Counted from the first letter of the stretch, positions 17,869-26,288 are shown. The stretch is 64,000 bases of DNA from Clostridiales bacterium (GCA_017510605.1 JAFWMQ010000008.1:1-64000), one strand, 5' to 3'. The notes: generated by a model from the sequence alone, not told the origin. A program made the numbers and translations.

Positions 17869-18294
17869 ATGGCTAAAAAAGTAGCAGGCTATGTAAAACT
17901 TCAGATACCTGCAGGCAAAGCAACACCCGCGCCGCCGGTCGGACCAGCTCTTGGACAGCACGGTATCAACATCGCGCAGTTTGTCAAAGAGTTCAACGAG
18001 AGAACAGCTAAGGACGCAGGTCTCATCATTCCTGTAATCATTACAGTTTATGCAGACCGTTCGTTCACGTTCATCACGAAGACTCCGCCGGTACCGGTAC
18101 TTCTTAAGAAGACCGCTAAGATCGAGAAGGCTTCGGGAAGACCTAATATTGATAAGGTTGCAACGGTAACATGGGAAGACTGCAGAAAGATCGCTGAGAT
18201 CAAGATGCCTGACGTTAATGCTGCTGATATCGAAGCATGCGCAAGAATGGTTGCAGGCACAGCACGTTCCATGGGAATCGTTGTAAAAGACTAA
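17869..18294 (+). CDS. rplK: 50S ribosomal protein L11
   Basis: L11 is 141 aa, the standard bacterial length, and forms the GTPase-associated centre with the 23S rRNA. The N-terminal domain starts [30 protein letters not shown] and the C-terminal RNA-binding domain ends with [17 protein letters not shown] 17869 is chosen over the in-frame GTG 17860, which lies within the Shine-Dalgarno stretch (GGGAGGTGG). Confidence 0.97.
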   Translation: MAKKVAGYVKLQIPAGKATPAPPVGPALGQHGINIAQFVKEFNERTAKDAGLIIPVIITVYADRSFTFITKTPPVPVLLKKTAKIEKASGRPNIDKVATVTWEDCRKIAEIKMPDVNAADIEACARMVAGTARSMGIVVKD

Positions 18295-18310
18295 GAAAGG
18301 AGATTAGAGC

Positions 18311-19003
18311 ATGAAACAAGGCAAAAGATATGCTGAGCTCGCAAAGCTCGTAGACAGATCCGTACTCTATGATCCTTCTGAAGCAACCAAGCTTGTCTGT
18401 GAGACAGGTAAGGCTAAGTTCGATGAGACTGTAGAGCTTCACGTAAGACTCGGTGTTGACTCCAGACACGCTGACCAGCAGGTCAGAGGTGCTGTTGTTC
18501 TTCCTCACGGTACAGGCCGTACAAAGAGAGTTTTGGTACTCGCTAAAGGTCCTAAGGCTGATGAGGCTAAGGAAGCAGGCGCTGAGTTCGTTGGTGATGA
18601 CGATATGATCGATAAGATTCAGAAAGAGAACTGGTTCGATTTCGATGTAATCATTGCTACACCTGATATGATGGGTAAGCTCGGTAAATTAGGTAAGGTT
18701 TTGGGTCCTAAGGGATTGATGCCTAACCCTAAGGCCGGTACGGTTACAATGGACGTTGTTAAGGCAGTTAACGAAGTTAAGGCCGGTAAGATCGAGTACA
18801 GACTCGACAAGTCCAATATTATTCACTGCCCCGTCGGCAAGGTTTCTTTTGGTCCTGAGAAGCTCGAAGAGAACATCAAGGCTCTTATGGAAGCTATCAT
18901 CAAGGCTAAGCCGGCAGCAGCTAAGGGTCAGTACATTAAGAGCTGCTCTATCGCAGCTACAATGGGCCCCGGAATCAAGGTCAACGCTACTAAGTTCTCT
19001 TGA
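18311..19003 (+). CDS. rplA: 50S ribosomal protein L1
   Basis: L1 (230 aa) forms the mobile L1 stalk and in many bacteria represses its own operon by binding a leader hairpin. Family motifs include [58 protein letters not shown] and GPGIKV near the C-terminus. It follows rplK by 16 nt. An L10-type leader begins right after its stop. Confidence 0.97.
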   Translation: MKQGKRYAELAKLVDRSVLYDPSEATKLVCETGKAKFDETVELHVRLGVDSRHADQQVRGAVVLPHGTGRTKRVLVLAKGPKADEAKEAGAEFVGDDDMIDKIQKENWFDFDVIIATPDMMGKLGKLGKVLGPKGLMPNPKAGTVTMDVVKAVNEVKAGKIEYRLDKSNIIHCPVGKVSFGPEKLEENIKALMEAIIKAKPAAAKGQYIKSCSIAATMGPGIKVNATKFS

Positions 19004-19009
19004 TTCTGA

Positions 19010-19200
19010 TAATTTAACAATTAAATACCTTTCCTGCCAAAGACAGCAGGTGAGATCATTGCAATATGATCTCTGAAATGTCCGTTAAACGGACGGCCGG
19101 CCGAGGAAGGAACTATTGATTCTATTAAAGGATTAATTCGTCCCCCTTGGTTTGACCTGTCAGGTTACCCAGGGGGGTCTTTAATAGAAATAAAACAAGG
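19010..19200 (+). ncRNA. Ribosomal protein L10 leader (autoregulatory element)
   Basis: The sequence between rplA and rplJ has the features of the L10-leader family: a CCTTTCCTGCCAAAG segment with AGCAGG, several short hairpins (GAGATCATTGCAATATGATCTC, GTCCGTTAAACGGAC) and the closing GGCCGGCCGAGGAAGG that pairs back to the CCTT side. In that family L10(L12)4 binds the leader to limit rplJL expression. It is followed by a long hairpin at 19120-19189: a perfect 11-bp outer stem (TTCTATTAAAG/CTTTAATAGAA) and an inner C5/G6 stem. The long hairpin has no T run after it, so it looks more like an RNA-processing or structural element than a simple terminator. Confidence 0.8.
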
Positions 19201-19213
19201 AGGAAAAACCAAT

Positions 19214-19825
19214 ATGCCCAGTGAAAAGATTCTGGCAGCTAAGCAGAAGCGTGTTGAAGATCTCTCTTCTGAATTGAAGGGCGCTACAACTTATGTATTC
19301 GTTGCTACCCGCGGACTTACTGTTGCTCAGGACACAGAAATGCGTGCAGAGCTCCGTAAGGCCGGCGTAAAGTTCGAAGTCATCAAGAACACAGTATTAA
19401 GACGTGTTTTCGCAGAGCTTGGCTATGAAGGACTTGATGAAGTATTCAAGGGACCTACAGCAGTAGGATACTCTGATGATCTCATCGCTCCTGCAAAGAT
19501 TCTTGCAAAGTACAGCAAGGACATTGAGCCCATGGAAATCAAGGGCGGCATCATTGACGGCAAGGTTGCTTCAGTTGACGAAGTTATCGCACTGTCTCAG
19601 GTACCGGATCCGGAAACACTCCAGACTCAGGTTGCTTATGCTTTGCTCTTCCCTTTTACGAAGCTCGCTATGCTCGTAAAGGCAGTTGCAGAGAAGAAGC
19701 AGGAAGAAGGCGGAGAGGCTCCCGTTGCGGAAGCAGCTCCCGCAGCTGAAGCAGAGGCACCCGCTGAAGCAGAAGCACCCGCAGCAGTAGAGGCTGCAGC
19801 ACCCGCGGAAACACCCGCAGAATAA
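19214..19825 (+). CDS. rplJ: 50S ribosomal protein L10 with low-complexity tail
   Basis: L10 anchors the L7/L12 dimers at the base of the ribosomal stalk. Residues 1-165 match the family (VEDLSSELKGATTYVFVATRGLTV, KNTVLRRVFAELG, FKGPTAVGYSDD) and include the helical region that binds L7/L12. The total of 203 aa is longer than the usual 165-175 because of a C-terminal tail of about 35 residues of Ala, Glu and Pro (repeating AEAPAEAEAPA). GGAGG precedes ATG 19214. Expression is probably controlled by the leader just upstream. Confidence 0.95.
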   Translation: MPSEKILAAKQKRVEDLSSELKGATTYVFVATRGLTVAQDTEMRAELRKAGVKFEVIKNTVLRRVFAELGYEGLDEVFKGPTAVGYSDDLIAPAKILAKYSKDIEPMEIKGGIIDGKVASVDEVIALSQVPDPETLQTQVAYALLFPFTKLAMLVKAVAEKKQEEGGEAPVAEAAPAAEAEAPAEAEAPAAVEAAAPAETPAE

Positions 19826-19855
19826 TTAGCTAAATATAATAGGAGGAAACTTAAA

Positions 19856-20233
19856 ATGGCTAGTGAGAAAGTTACAAGCATTCTTGAAGAAATTAAGGGT
19901 CTCTCAGTTATCGAGCTTTTCGATCTTGAGAAGGCTATCGAAGACGAATTTGGCGTATCCGCTGCAGCTGTAGTTGCAGTTGGTGGTGGCGCAGGCGCAG
20001 GCGCAGCTGCAGCTGCTGAGCAGACAGAGTTCACAGTTATGCTCAAGAGCTTCGGCGATTCCAAGATGGGCGTTATCAAGGCAGTTAAGGATGTTCTCGG
20101 TATGGGCCTTAAGGAAGCTAAGGAACTCGTTGAGAAGGCACCTGTTGCTCTCAAGGAGAACGTTTCTAAGGAAGAGGCTGATGACCTTATGAAGAAGCTT
20201 GATGGTTGCGGCGCTGAGCTCGAACTCAAGTAA
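19856..20233 (+). CDS. rplL: 50S ribosomal protein L7/L12
   Basis: L7/L12 (125 aa) forms the flexible stalk that recruits translational GTPases. The N-terminal dimerisation domain ([20 protein letters not shown]), the Ala/Gly-rich hinge (about residues 38-55) and the C-terminal domain ([38 protein letters not shown]) are all present. AGGAGG lies upstream of ATG 19856, and a strong terminator follows. Confidence 0.97.
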   Translation: MASEKVTSILEEIKGLSVIELFDLEKAIEDEFGVSAAAVVAVGGGAGAGAAAAAEQTEFTVMLKSFGDSKMGVIKAVKDVLGMGLKEAKELVEKAPVALKENVSKEEADDLMKKLDGCGAELELK

Positions 20234-20258
20234 TTCGTAACTACGAAAATTTAGATAA

Positions 20259-20288
20259 AGAGGCTGTTCGTAAGAGCAGCCTTTTTTA
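20259..20288 (+). terminator. rho-independent terminator after rplJL
   Basis: AGGCTGTTC and GAGCAGCCT form a 9-bp stem with loop GTAA, followed by six T's. Confidence 0.9.
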
Positions 20289-20408
20289 GTTATTATTGTT
20301 TGAAGCAATCTCTTTATGTGTTGCTATACTACGCTTATCAGAGCTTAAGAGGATCAAAGATCCCCTCAAACTTATGACAATTTTGAACCATAAGAAGAGG
20401 AACAATTT

Positions 20409-21650
20409 ATGATCGGTGCAAAGAGAAAAGTTTTAACTGCAGTTCTTGCGGCAACTCTGTTGATGACTGCATGCAGTTCTAAGACAGGCAATGATGAGAC
20501 TGAGAATACGGACACAAAATCCACGTCAGCGGAAGAGACAACGGTAACAACGGAAACAGAACCTGAAGGCGATGTGATCATACCTTTGTACAAGCCGGAA
20601 TTCGAGGATGAGATCAGAGAAGTAAATCCTGTCGATCTGTTTTATTTTGAACACTTCGAGCATTACTTTCCGATTTCTTCTGTAAAAGAAGATGAGAATG
20701 GCAGAAAAATGTATCAGTTGGAATACGGGAATACCTTCGACCTGACATATGATGCTTTCGATCTGGAATTCGGGTATAGTCTTGAAGGTATTGACCCGAT
20801 GACCACCACCAGTGTCGAAATATATTTTATGCAAAACATCAGTTTTCAGATAGTAGCGTCAGCTGACGGGAATTCTGATAATATGAGCAATTTTGTTCCC
20901 CTATTCTACAATCAGACAAAGGGTTGTCTGGCAGGATACAGCGTAACTGCCGGAGCAAACAGTACGGAATCGGTAGTCAGGTTAGTGGAAGTACAACACG
21001 GTTATACTCAACCCCTGACTTACAGTAATGACACCAACGGAACAACCATTGATGTTGAAGATCCCGGAGAGTATGGCTTTACAACAATTCCGACTGCGGA
21101 TACTCCGACTCTTGATGTGATCGTTCCTTTGTATAAGCCGGAATTGGAAAACGAGATCAAGAGCGTTTCACCTGCCGATCTGTATGAATTTGACAATTAC
21201 AGCAAATACTTCCCTGTAGAGACAGTCAGTGATGACGGATTTACTATTTATCAACTGGTAAAAAACGGTGATATAAAGCTCAGGGATGTTTACAATGACA
21301 TTAATACTGATAATAAAACCCTTTGTGGTGTGGAGTATTATGCATACGGAAGATCCGGCGATGTACTCGGAGGATTTTATTATGACGAAGACAAGTCCAT
21401 TTTAGACTTTAATGATCTGGCGGGTTATTATGACTATTCAAAAGGCCGTGCATTTGTACCTCTGCTTTATGATCAGACGAGAGGATGCCTTGTGGGATAT
21501 GTGCCTGAGGAATCTTTACAGGCATTTAAAGAAGAAAATATTCCGACATATAATGGTTCTCAGTATTATCTGATTGAAATGTATTATGGAAGCACTATGC
21601 CGTTTGTCAGTGTATTCCCTGCTTCAAATTACGGAAAGTACGGTTTCTGA
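20409..21650 (+). CDS. Lipoprotein with duplicated domain, function unknown
   Basis: A 413-aa predicted lipoprotein: signal peptide residues 1-22 with lipobox LMTAC, then a Ser/Thr/Glu-rich linker. The rest contains two related copies of a domain of about 185 aa, starting DVIIPLYKPEFEDEIREVNP (about residue 57) and DVIVPLYKPELENEIKSVSP (about 237). Each also has a VPLxYxQTxGCLxGY motif near its end. This is an internal duplication; I recognise no named family. It stands alone between the rplJL terminator and its own terminator, so it is probably monocistronic. Confidence 0.82.
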   Translation: MIGAKRKVLTAVLAATLLMTACSSKTGNDETENTDTKSTSAEETTVTTETEPEGDVIIPLYKPEFEDEIREVNPVDLFYFEHFEHYFPISSVKEDENGRKMYQLEYGNTFDLTYDAFDLEFGYSLEGIDPMTTTSVEIYFMQNISFQIVASADGNSDNMSNFVPLFYNQTKGCLAGYSVTAGANSTESVVRLVEVQHGYTQPLTYSNDTNGTTIDVEDPGEYGFTTIPTADTPTLDVIVPLYKPELENEIKSVSPADLYEFDNYSKYFPVETVSDDGFTIYQLVKNGDIKLRDVYNDINTDNKTLCGVEYYAYGRSGDVLGGFYYDEDKSILDFNDLAGYYDYSKGRAFVPLLYDQTRGCLVGYVPEESLQAFKEENIPTYNGSQYYLIEMYYGSTMPFVSVFPASNYGKYGF

Positions 21651-21674
21651 TAATAGCTGAATAATAAGACTTTT

Positions 21675-21712
21675 AGCACCTCACCGGATGATCAGCCGGT
21701 GGGGTGCTTTTG
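21675..21712 (+). terminator. rho-independent terminator after the lipoprotein gene
   Basis: A 13-bp stem (AGCACCTCACCGG / CCGGTGGGGTGCT) with an eight-base loop is followed by TTTT. Confidence 0.9.
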
Positions 21713-21848
21713 AATTCTGGATCAGGATCCGGAAAGTCAATGTTGTCGTGAATTCGTATTTCATCCGGTTTTTGACCACCAAAATTGCTTCGATAGTGTC
21801 GTAAAATATGGATTGTGCGTATTGTTGACCATCAAAATCCCCGTGAAA

Positions 21849-22106
21849 GTGTCGGGAAAAGATGGATTAGCCAAATTCCGACACTAATTACCTTTAAATT
21901 GCATTGAAATGTTGTCGGAAAACACTTAACTTGACCAAATTCCGACACTAAGTGCCCCTAAATGTTGTCGTAATAACGGCTTCATGCCTGATTCCCGACA
22001 CTTAGTGCCCGTAAATGCTGTCGGAAAACGCCTTTACCTCCAAATCCCGACACCAAACCTCTTAAATTGTTGTCGGAATGTTGTCGAAAATACAAATTCC
22101 CGACAA
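21849..22106. repeat. Array of five hairpin repeats, about 53-bp period
   Basis: In this roughly 450-bp gap without genes, five imperfect units each begin TGTCGG and end CCGACA about 27-31 nt later, so each folds into a stem-loop. Left arms start at about 21849, 21913, 21966, 22019 and 22071; the matching right arms end at about 21884, 21947, 22000, 22052 and 22106. A shared spacer (CACTAAGTGCCCNTAAATG) separates several units. Two weaker TGTCG units lie further left (about 21743 and 21798). The units share the core TGTCGGAA ... TTCCGACA with a cruciform at 43492-43543. Confidence 0.75.
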
Positions 22107-22168
22107 TAAACGCAATCCGGGTCATAAAAAAATTCCTTTTCTCAAGCCGGGTTGAAGACACTATCCTA

Positions 22169-22197
22169 TTGACTTATAAAACCTGACTAGATATAAT
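22169..22197 (+). promoter_or_regulatory. sigma-A promoter of the Met-Glu-Cys tRNA cluster
   Basis: TTGACT and TATAAT are separated by 17 bp, 18 bp before the first tRNA. Confidence 0.88.
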
Positions 22198-22214
22198 TTC
22201 AAAGCAACTTTTAT

Positions 22215-22291
22215 GGCGGCATAGCTCAGTTGGCCAGAGCGTCCGGTTCATACCCGGCAGGTCGTAGGTTCGAATCCCACTGCCGCTACCA
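22215..22291 (+). tRNA. tRNA-Met (CAT), elongator type
   Basis: A 77-nt cloverleaf with CCA encoded. Acceptor GGCGGCA/TGCCGCT with G1-U72, anticodon loop TTCATAC. The start resembles Firmicutes elongator tRNA-Met rather than the initiator. Two mismatches are visible: T-C at the top of the anticodon stem (positions 27-43) and A-C inside the T stem (51-63). Confidence 0.93.
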
Positions 22292-22296
22292 TAAAA

Positions 22297-22371
22297 GGCC
22301 CGTTGGTCAATCGGCTAAGACATCACCCTTTCACGGTGGAGTGACGAGTTCGACTCTCGTACGGGTCACCA
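22297..22371 (+). tRNA. tRNA-Glu (TTC)
   Basis: A 75-nt cloverleaf with acceptor GGCCCGT/ACGGGTC, anticodon loop CTTTCAC (anticodon TTC), T stem ACGAG/CTCGT and encoded CCA. Confidence 0.95.
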
Positions 22372-22373
22372 AT

Positions 22374-22447
22374 GGTACCATAGCCAAGTGGTAAGGCATG
22401 GGTCTGCAAAACCCTGATCCCCAGTTCAAATCTGGGTGGTACCTCCA
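22374..22447 (+). tRNA. tRNA-Cys (GCA)
   Basis: A 74-nt cloverleaf with acceptor GGTACCA/TGGTACC, anticodon loop CTGCAAA (anticodon GCA), discriminator U73 as expected for Cys, and encoded CCA. Confidence 0.95.
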
Positions 22448-22489
22448 AAAGCGTCGTTTTGTTTTTCTTACAAAGCGACGCTTTTTTTG
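22448..22489 (+). terminator. rho-independent terminator of the tRNA cluster
   Basis: AAAGCGTCGTTTTGT pairs with ACAAAGCGACGCTTT (loop TTTTCTT), followed by a T run. Confidence 0.9.
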
Positions 22490-22554
22490 TACAGACAATC
22501 AGAGTAAAATATTTTAGTTAAAGAAACAGGATCAGCCCCGGAGATGAGGTTTAC

Positions 22555-23508
22555 ATGAGAGAGGATATTAAGGAATTACTTAAAAGATATGATGAGATCG
22601 GAGCTCTTATCCTAGAGCAGAAGCTCGACGAATTCGGAGATAAGCTGGATCAGAAACCTGAGGGCGTCGACGATGCCACATACGAAGAATACATACAGCG
22701 TCTTGCGAAAGAAGAGACGGATATGGCTACCGTCAAGCTCGAGAACGAGCCTGATGAGCGTCTGGGCGACAAGTCAATGCGTCAGGTCTGGGATGAGATG
22801 AGTTTTGATGAGAAGACTGAGGTGCTTGAATACAGCGCGCTTAATCTCGACAGAGGCGTTCCACAGTCTTTGGTAAGCAGTATCGCGACTGAGCCTTCTG
22901 ATATTGTAAGAGATTACTGCGGAAGGATCATCGGAGAGTGTGCCTGGACTGAAGAAGAGATGGCTGACGAGAATGTGCTTTTCGAGATGCAGTTCCAGAA
23001 AGTCATAGCGTGCATAGATGTTCTTATACAGATGAAAGAACCCTGCTTTATTCAGGCTGTTCTCGACCGTTATATGAGTTATGGACAGACCAGGGAGTTT
23101 GTGGCTGAATCAATAGCAGGATACATAGAAGCATTTCCGGAGGTATCAGAACCTTACCTCATCGAGATCATTGAATGCAGTGCGGAGACCGGTCTTGAAG
23201 GTCCTTGTGAGGATGTCGTGATCATGCTCACAGAGATCGGTAAGGAGCATAAGACAGAAGAGATTTATCAGACATTAAGGCATGCGTTCAGATATATGAC
23301 CAACAAGATCTACGCTGTAATATGTCTGGCGGATTATGGCGATGACAGAGCGGTTCAGATGTTCAAGAATTACATTAACCGTAATCAGAATACTATCGAG
23401 AGGGATCTGTTCTATGAGATGATGTCTGCCATTCAGCATTTGGGAGGAGATATCTCAGATATTCAGGATCCTTTTGGAGATTTTCAGAAGAAACAGGGAA
23501 AGAATTGA
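22555..23508 (+). CDS. Helical-repeat (HEAT-like) protein of unknown function
   Basis: A 317-aa soluble, acidic, all-helical protein without signal peptide or TM segment. From about residue 75 the sequence reads as pairs of amphipathic helices of about 35 residues (SFDEKTEVLEYSALNLDRGV, FIQAVLDRYMSYGQTREFV, DRAVQMFKNYINRN), which suggests HEAT-like repeats and a scaffold role. I do not recognise a named family. Its stop shares a base with the start of the GH26 gene (TGATG), so the two are translated together, but no functional link is evident. Confidence 0.8.
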   Translation: MREDIKELLKRYDEIGALILEQKLDEFGDKLDQKPEGVDDATYEEYIQRLAKEETDMATVKLENEPDERLGDKSMRQVWDEMSFDEKTEVLEYSALNLDRGVPQSLVSSIATEPSDIVRDYCGRIIGECAWTEEEMADENVLFEMQFQKVIACIDVLIQMKEPCFIQAVLDRYMSYGQTREFVAESIAGYIEAFPEVSEPYLIEIIECSAETGLEGPCEDVVIMLTEIGKEHKTEEIYQTLRHAFRYMTNKIYAVICLADYGDDRAVQMFKNYINRNQNTIERDLFYEMMSAIQHLGGDISDIQDPFGDFQKKQGKN

Positions 23509-24611
23509 TGAGTATTGGTTATAAGAGATCCGAGAAACTCGAAAATCTTCTCAGCATTTTAAGAGACTTCTCGGAAAGCGATCGTATCTTATTCGGGCAG
23601 CAGAACGCCGGACATATAGGCGTATCCATCAGTGTGGCTGACGGTACTGAATCCGATTGCAAAAATCTGTGCGGCAGCCATCCTGCGGTCGTCGGCATAG
23701 ATACATTAAGTTTCCTTGGTTACGAAGGAAATATGAATGACCTTATTACTGTCGTCAAGAATATGAGACGTCAGGGTCTTATAATTACACTTTCTTCGCA
23801 CATGCCGAATTTCTCGCTGGGAGGCGATGAATTCTACGATTATTCTCCGAATATTACCGATGGCGACTGCGGAAGAAGGATACTGCCGGGCGGAGACCTC
23901 AATGAGAAATACCGCAGGTTTTTGGACATGATCGCGGACTTTGCCGAAAAATGTGTTGATGTCGAAGGCGAGAAGATCCCCATGATCTTCCGTCCGTTCC
24001 ATGAATGCAATGGCGACTGGTTCTGGTGGGGAAAAGGATTCCTTACTGATGAGGAATATATTGCTCTGTTCAGATACACAATTGACTACCTGATGGGTCA
24101 GAAGAAAGCTGATAATCTTGCCATAGCTTTCTCGCCAAACGGAACCATTGCCAATGAGAACGAGTATCTTGCAAGGTATCCGGGCGATGATTATGTTGAT
24201 ATCGTTGGCATGGATCTTTATCACGACAAACCGCATAAGGGTGACGGATTCTATCACAAATTATCCTCATCGCTTGATGTGATCAATAACTTTGCAAAAG
24301 AGCATGGTAAGATTCCTGCCCTGACAGAAATAGGCTACAGGTCTCTTGAGACGGAAAACGGTTATTATGAAGGACTTGCTCCTATTGATAACACGATCAA
24401 GGACTGGTTTACCGAAACACTGGATGCCATTACGTCTACAGAAGGCGGCAGGAGGCTCTCATATATGCTGGTCTGGGCGAATTTCTCAGACACGCAGTTC
24501 TGGATCCCGTTTGCCGTTGACGGATTCAGACATGAGATGAGTGATGACTTTGTAAAGTTCGCGGAAGACCACAGGATAAAGATGGCGCCGGTGTTTGATT
24601 TCGGTAGTTAG
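23508..24611 (+). CDS. Glycoside hydrolase family 26 (mannanase-like), cytoplasmic
   Basis: A 367-aa GH26 enzyme, a family acting mainly on beta-1,4-mannans and manno-oligosaccharides. The acid/base is E166 in RPFHECNGDWFWWG and the nucleophile is E274 in PALTEIGYRS; VDIVGMDLYHD is also typical. There is no signal peptide, so it probably acts inside the cell on short imported oligosaccharides. It overlaps the preceding helical-repeat gene by one base (ATG 23508); the in-frame TTG 23505 is less likely. Its last codons also contain the promoter of the downstream tRNA-Gly. Confidence 0.9.
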   Translation: MSIGYKRSEKLENLLSILRDFSESDRILFGQQNAGHIGVSISVADGTESDCKNLCGSHPAVVGIDTLSFLGYEGNMNDLITVVKNMRRQGLIITLSSHMPNFSLGGDEFYDYSPNITDGDCGRRILPGGDLNEKYRRFLDMIADFAEKCVDVEGEKIPMIFRPFHECNGDWFWWGKGFLTDEEYIALFRYTIDYLMGQKKADNLAIAFSPNGTIANENEYLARYPGDDYVDIVGMDLYHDKPHKGDGFYHKLSSSLDVINNFAKEHGKIPALTEIGYRSLETENGYYEGLAPIDNTIKDWFTETLDAITSTEGGRRLSYMLVWANFSDTQFWIPFAVDGFRHEMSDDFVKFAEDHRIKMAPVFDFGS

Positions 24612-24623
24612 GTCTGATAAGAT
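24595..24623 (+). promoter_or_regulatory. Promoter of tRNA-Gly(CCC), overlapping the GH26 3' end
   Basis: TTGATT and TAAGAT are 17 bp apart; the -35 box lies within the last coding codons of the GH26 gene. It is 20 bp before the tRNA. Confidence 0.65.
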
Positions 24624-24643
24624 TGCTTTGTTTCCAAAGCTTT

Positions 24644-24719
<76 letters not shown>

Positions 24720-24725
24720 GATTAC

Positions 24726-24762
24726 AGGCTGTCTCCAAGTGCAAAGGAGGCAGCTTTTTATA
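24726..24762 (+). terminator. rho-independent terminator after tRNA-Gly(CCC)
   Basis: GGCTGTCTCC pairs with GGAGGCAGC (one G-U pair), followed by TTTTTAT. Confidence 0.82.
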
Positions 24763-24864
24763 TGTTCTCAAACAACATAAGGCCAAAGTGTGACAGAACT
24801 CTGCAATAATCCGGCAAAATAGAGTAGAATAAATCTATATCAAAATTCCAAGGAGGAATTAACT

Positions 24865-25023
24865 ATGCAGAAGTATGTATGCACGCTTTGCGGCTATGAA
24901 TATGATCCCGAAGTCGGTGATCCTGACAGCGGTATTGCTCCCGGCACAGCTTTCGAGGATATCCCTGAGGATTGGGTCTGCCCTGTCTGCGGTGTAGGCA
25001 AGGAGAATTTCCAGCCCGCATAA
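24865..25023 (+). CDS. Rubredoxin
   Basis: A 52-aa rubredoxin, a small one-iron electron carrier typical of anaerobes, used in oxygen and peroxide detoxification and other electron transfers. The Fe(Cys)4 site is formed by C6-x2-C9 ([11 protein letters not shown]) and C39-x2-C42 ([10 protein letters not shown]); the aromatic core YVC, YEYDP and EDWVCP is conserved. A strong AAGGAGGAA lies 8 nt before ATG 24865. It stands alone and is followed by a hairpin. Confidence 0.96.
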   Translation: MQKYVCTLCGYEYDPEVGDPDSGIAPGTAFEDIPEDWVCPVCGVGKENFQPA

Positions 25024-25041
25024 TTATCCGGAAATTGATTT

Positions 25042-25085
25042 TGGTCCGTTTAGAGACCGTTACGGTCTCTTGCGGATCTGTTTTA
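25042..25085 (+). terminator. Hairpin, probable terminator after rubredoxin
   Basis: GAGACCG and CGGTCTC form a strong stem, extended with mismatches to CCG/CGG, followed by a modest T-rich tail (CTGTTTTA). Confidence 0.6.
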
Positions 25086-25110
25086 TTGTGTGAGAGCAGA
25101 TAACAGTACC

Positions 25111-26241
25111 ATGGCTGATCAGGCGAAGACATTTTCCAGAGAGAAGATTATAGTAAGGACCGGAGTTATAGGGATCGCAGCAAATGTTCTGCTTGCGTCC
25201 TTCAAGGCGTTGGTCGGTATTACGGTTCATTCGACGGCTATGGTTCTTGATGCCGTTAATAATTTCAGTGATGTTCTTTCTTCTGTAGTTACGATAATCG
25301 GGACAAAGATCGCTTCCAAGAAACCTGATAAGCAGCATCCTCTGGGACACGGAAGATTCGAGTATCTGGCGCAGATGATAATTGCCGCATTGATCATATA
25401 TGCAGGCATTACGGCCCTCTGGGAATCGGTAAAGAAGATAATCTCACCTGTGGAGGCGCAGCATTCTGCCATTTCGTTTGCGGTCATATCAGTTGCGATA
25501 GTCGTTAAGATCTTCCTCGGCCTTTATGTGCGGAAGCAGGGAAAGATAGCTAAGTCTGACCTGCTCATCTCATCCGGAAAGGACGCGCTTTTCGATGCGG
25601 TCTTATCGGCTGCCGTACTTATATCGGCCATTATCCTTTTGCTGTTTAATTTCAACATTGAAGCTTATGTCAGTGTTATTATCTCGATTTTCATTCTTAA
25701 GGCAGGTTTTGAGATAATCATTGAAGCTGTTGATGACATGCTCGGACACAGGGTGGAGACCGAATACACCAAGAAAGTTAAAGAAATTGTTATTTCTTTC
25801 CCGGAAGTCCATGGGGCATATGACATTGTCCTGCATAATTACGGCCCGGACAGATATCTGGGTTCGCTTCACATTGAAGTCGACGACACTTTGACCGCTG
25901 ATAAGATCGATGCGCTTACAAGGAGTATCGGCGAGAAAGTATACAATGACACCGGGATCATTCTTACGGCGGTCGGTATTTACAGCCGTAATTCGTCCAA
26001 TGAGAAGCTCATGAAGATGCGGAATGATATTACGGAACTGGTCGTAGACCACAAGCATATACTTCAGCTTCACGGTTTCTATGTTGACGAGAAGAAAAAA
26101 AGGATCACATTTGATGTGGTCGTAGATTTTGATGAACAAGACAGGGAGGGCCTTATAGCCCATATAGTCGGTGATGTCAAAAAAGCCATACCCGGATATG
26201 ATGTTGTTGTTGCGATAGACAGTGATATCAGCGACCAGTAA
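25111..26241 (+). CDS. Cation diffusion facilitator, probably Mn2+ exporter
   Basis: A 376-aa CDF-family antiporter with about six TM segments in residues 12-205 and a cytoplasmic C-terminal domain extended by a second such domain (about 210-376). The TM2 metal site reads D47-A-V-N50-N51-F-S-D54 (NxxxD) and TM5 reads DALFD (DxxxD), the pattern associated with the Mn-type (MntE-like) branch rather than the Zn-type HxxxD. HPLGHGRFEYL after TM2 is a family hallmark. ATG 25111 is chosen because the protein aligns from there; GTG 25090 is an alternative and neither has a clear Shine-Dalgarno site. The metal assignment is inference. Confidence 0.85.
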   Translation: MADQAKTFSREKIIVRTGVIGIAANVLLASFKALVGITVHSTAMVLDAVNNFSDVLSSVVTIIGTKIASKKPDKQHPLGHGRFEYLAQMIIAALIIYAGITALWESVKKIISPVEAQHSAISFAVISVAIVVKIFLGLYVRKQGKIAKSDLLISSGKDALFDAVLSAAVLISAIILLLFNFNIEAYVSVIISIFILKAGFEIIIEAVDDMLGHRVETEYTKKVKEIVISFPEVHGAYDIVLHNYGPDRYLGSLHIEVDDTLTADKIDALTRSIGEKVYNDTGIILTAVGIYSRNSSNEKLMKMRNDITELVVDHKHILQLHGFYVDEKKKRITFDVVVDFDEQDREGLIAHIVGDVKKAIPGYDVVVAIDSDISDQ

Positions 26242-26249
26242 AAAATCGG

Positions 26250-26278
26250 TTGACAAATCTGAGGCTCGACAATATAAT
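26250..26278 (+). promoter_or_regulatory. Consensus sigma-A promoter of tRNA-Gly(GCC)
   Basis: TTGACA and TATAAT with a 17-bp spacer, 10 bp before the tRNA. Confidence 0.9.
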
Positions 26279-26288
26279 AATCAGGCAC

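Noticed and set aside
21849..22106. CRISPR array
   Set aside because: The period is about 53 bp but the repeats are degenerate, the shared part is a hairpin rather than an exact repeat, there are no unique spacers of constant length, and no cas genes are present.
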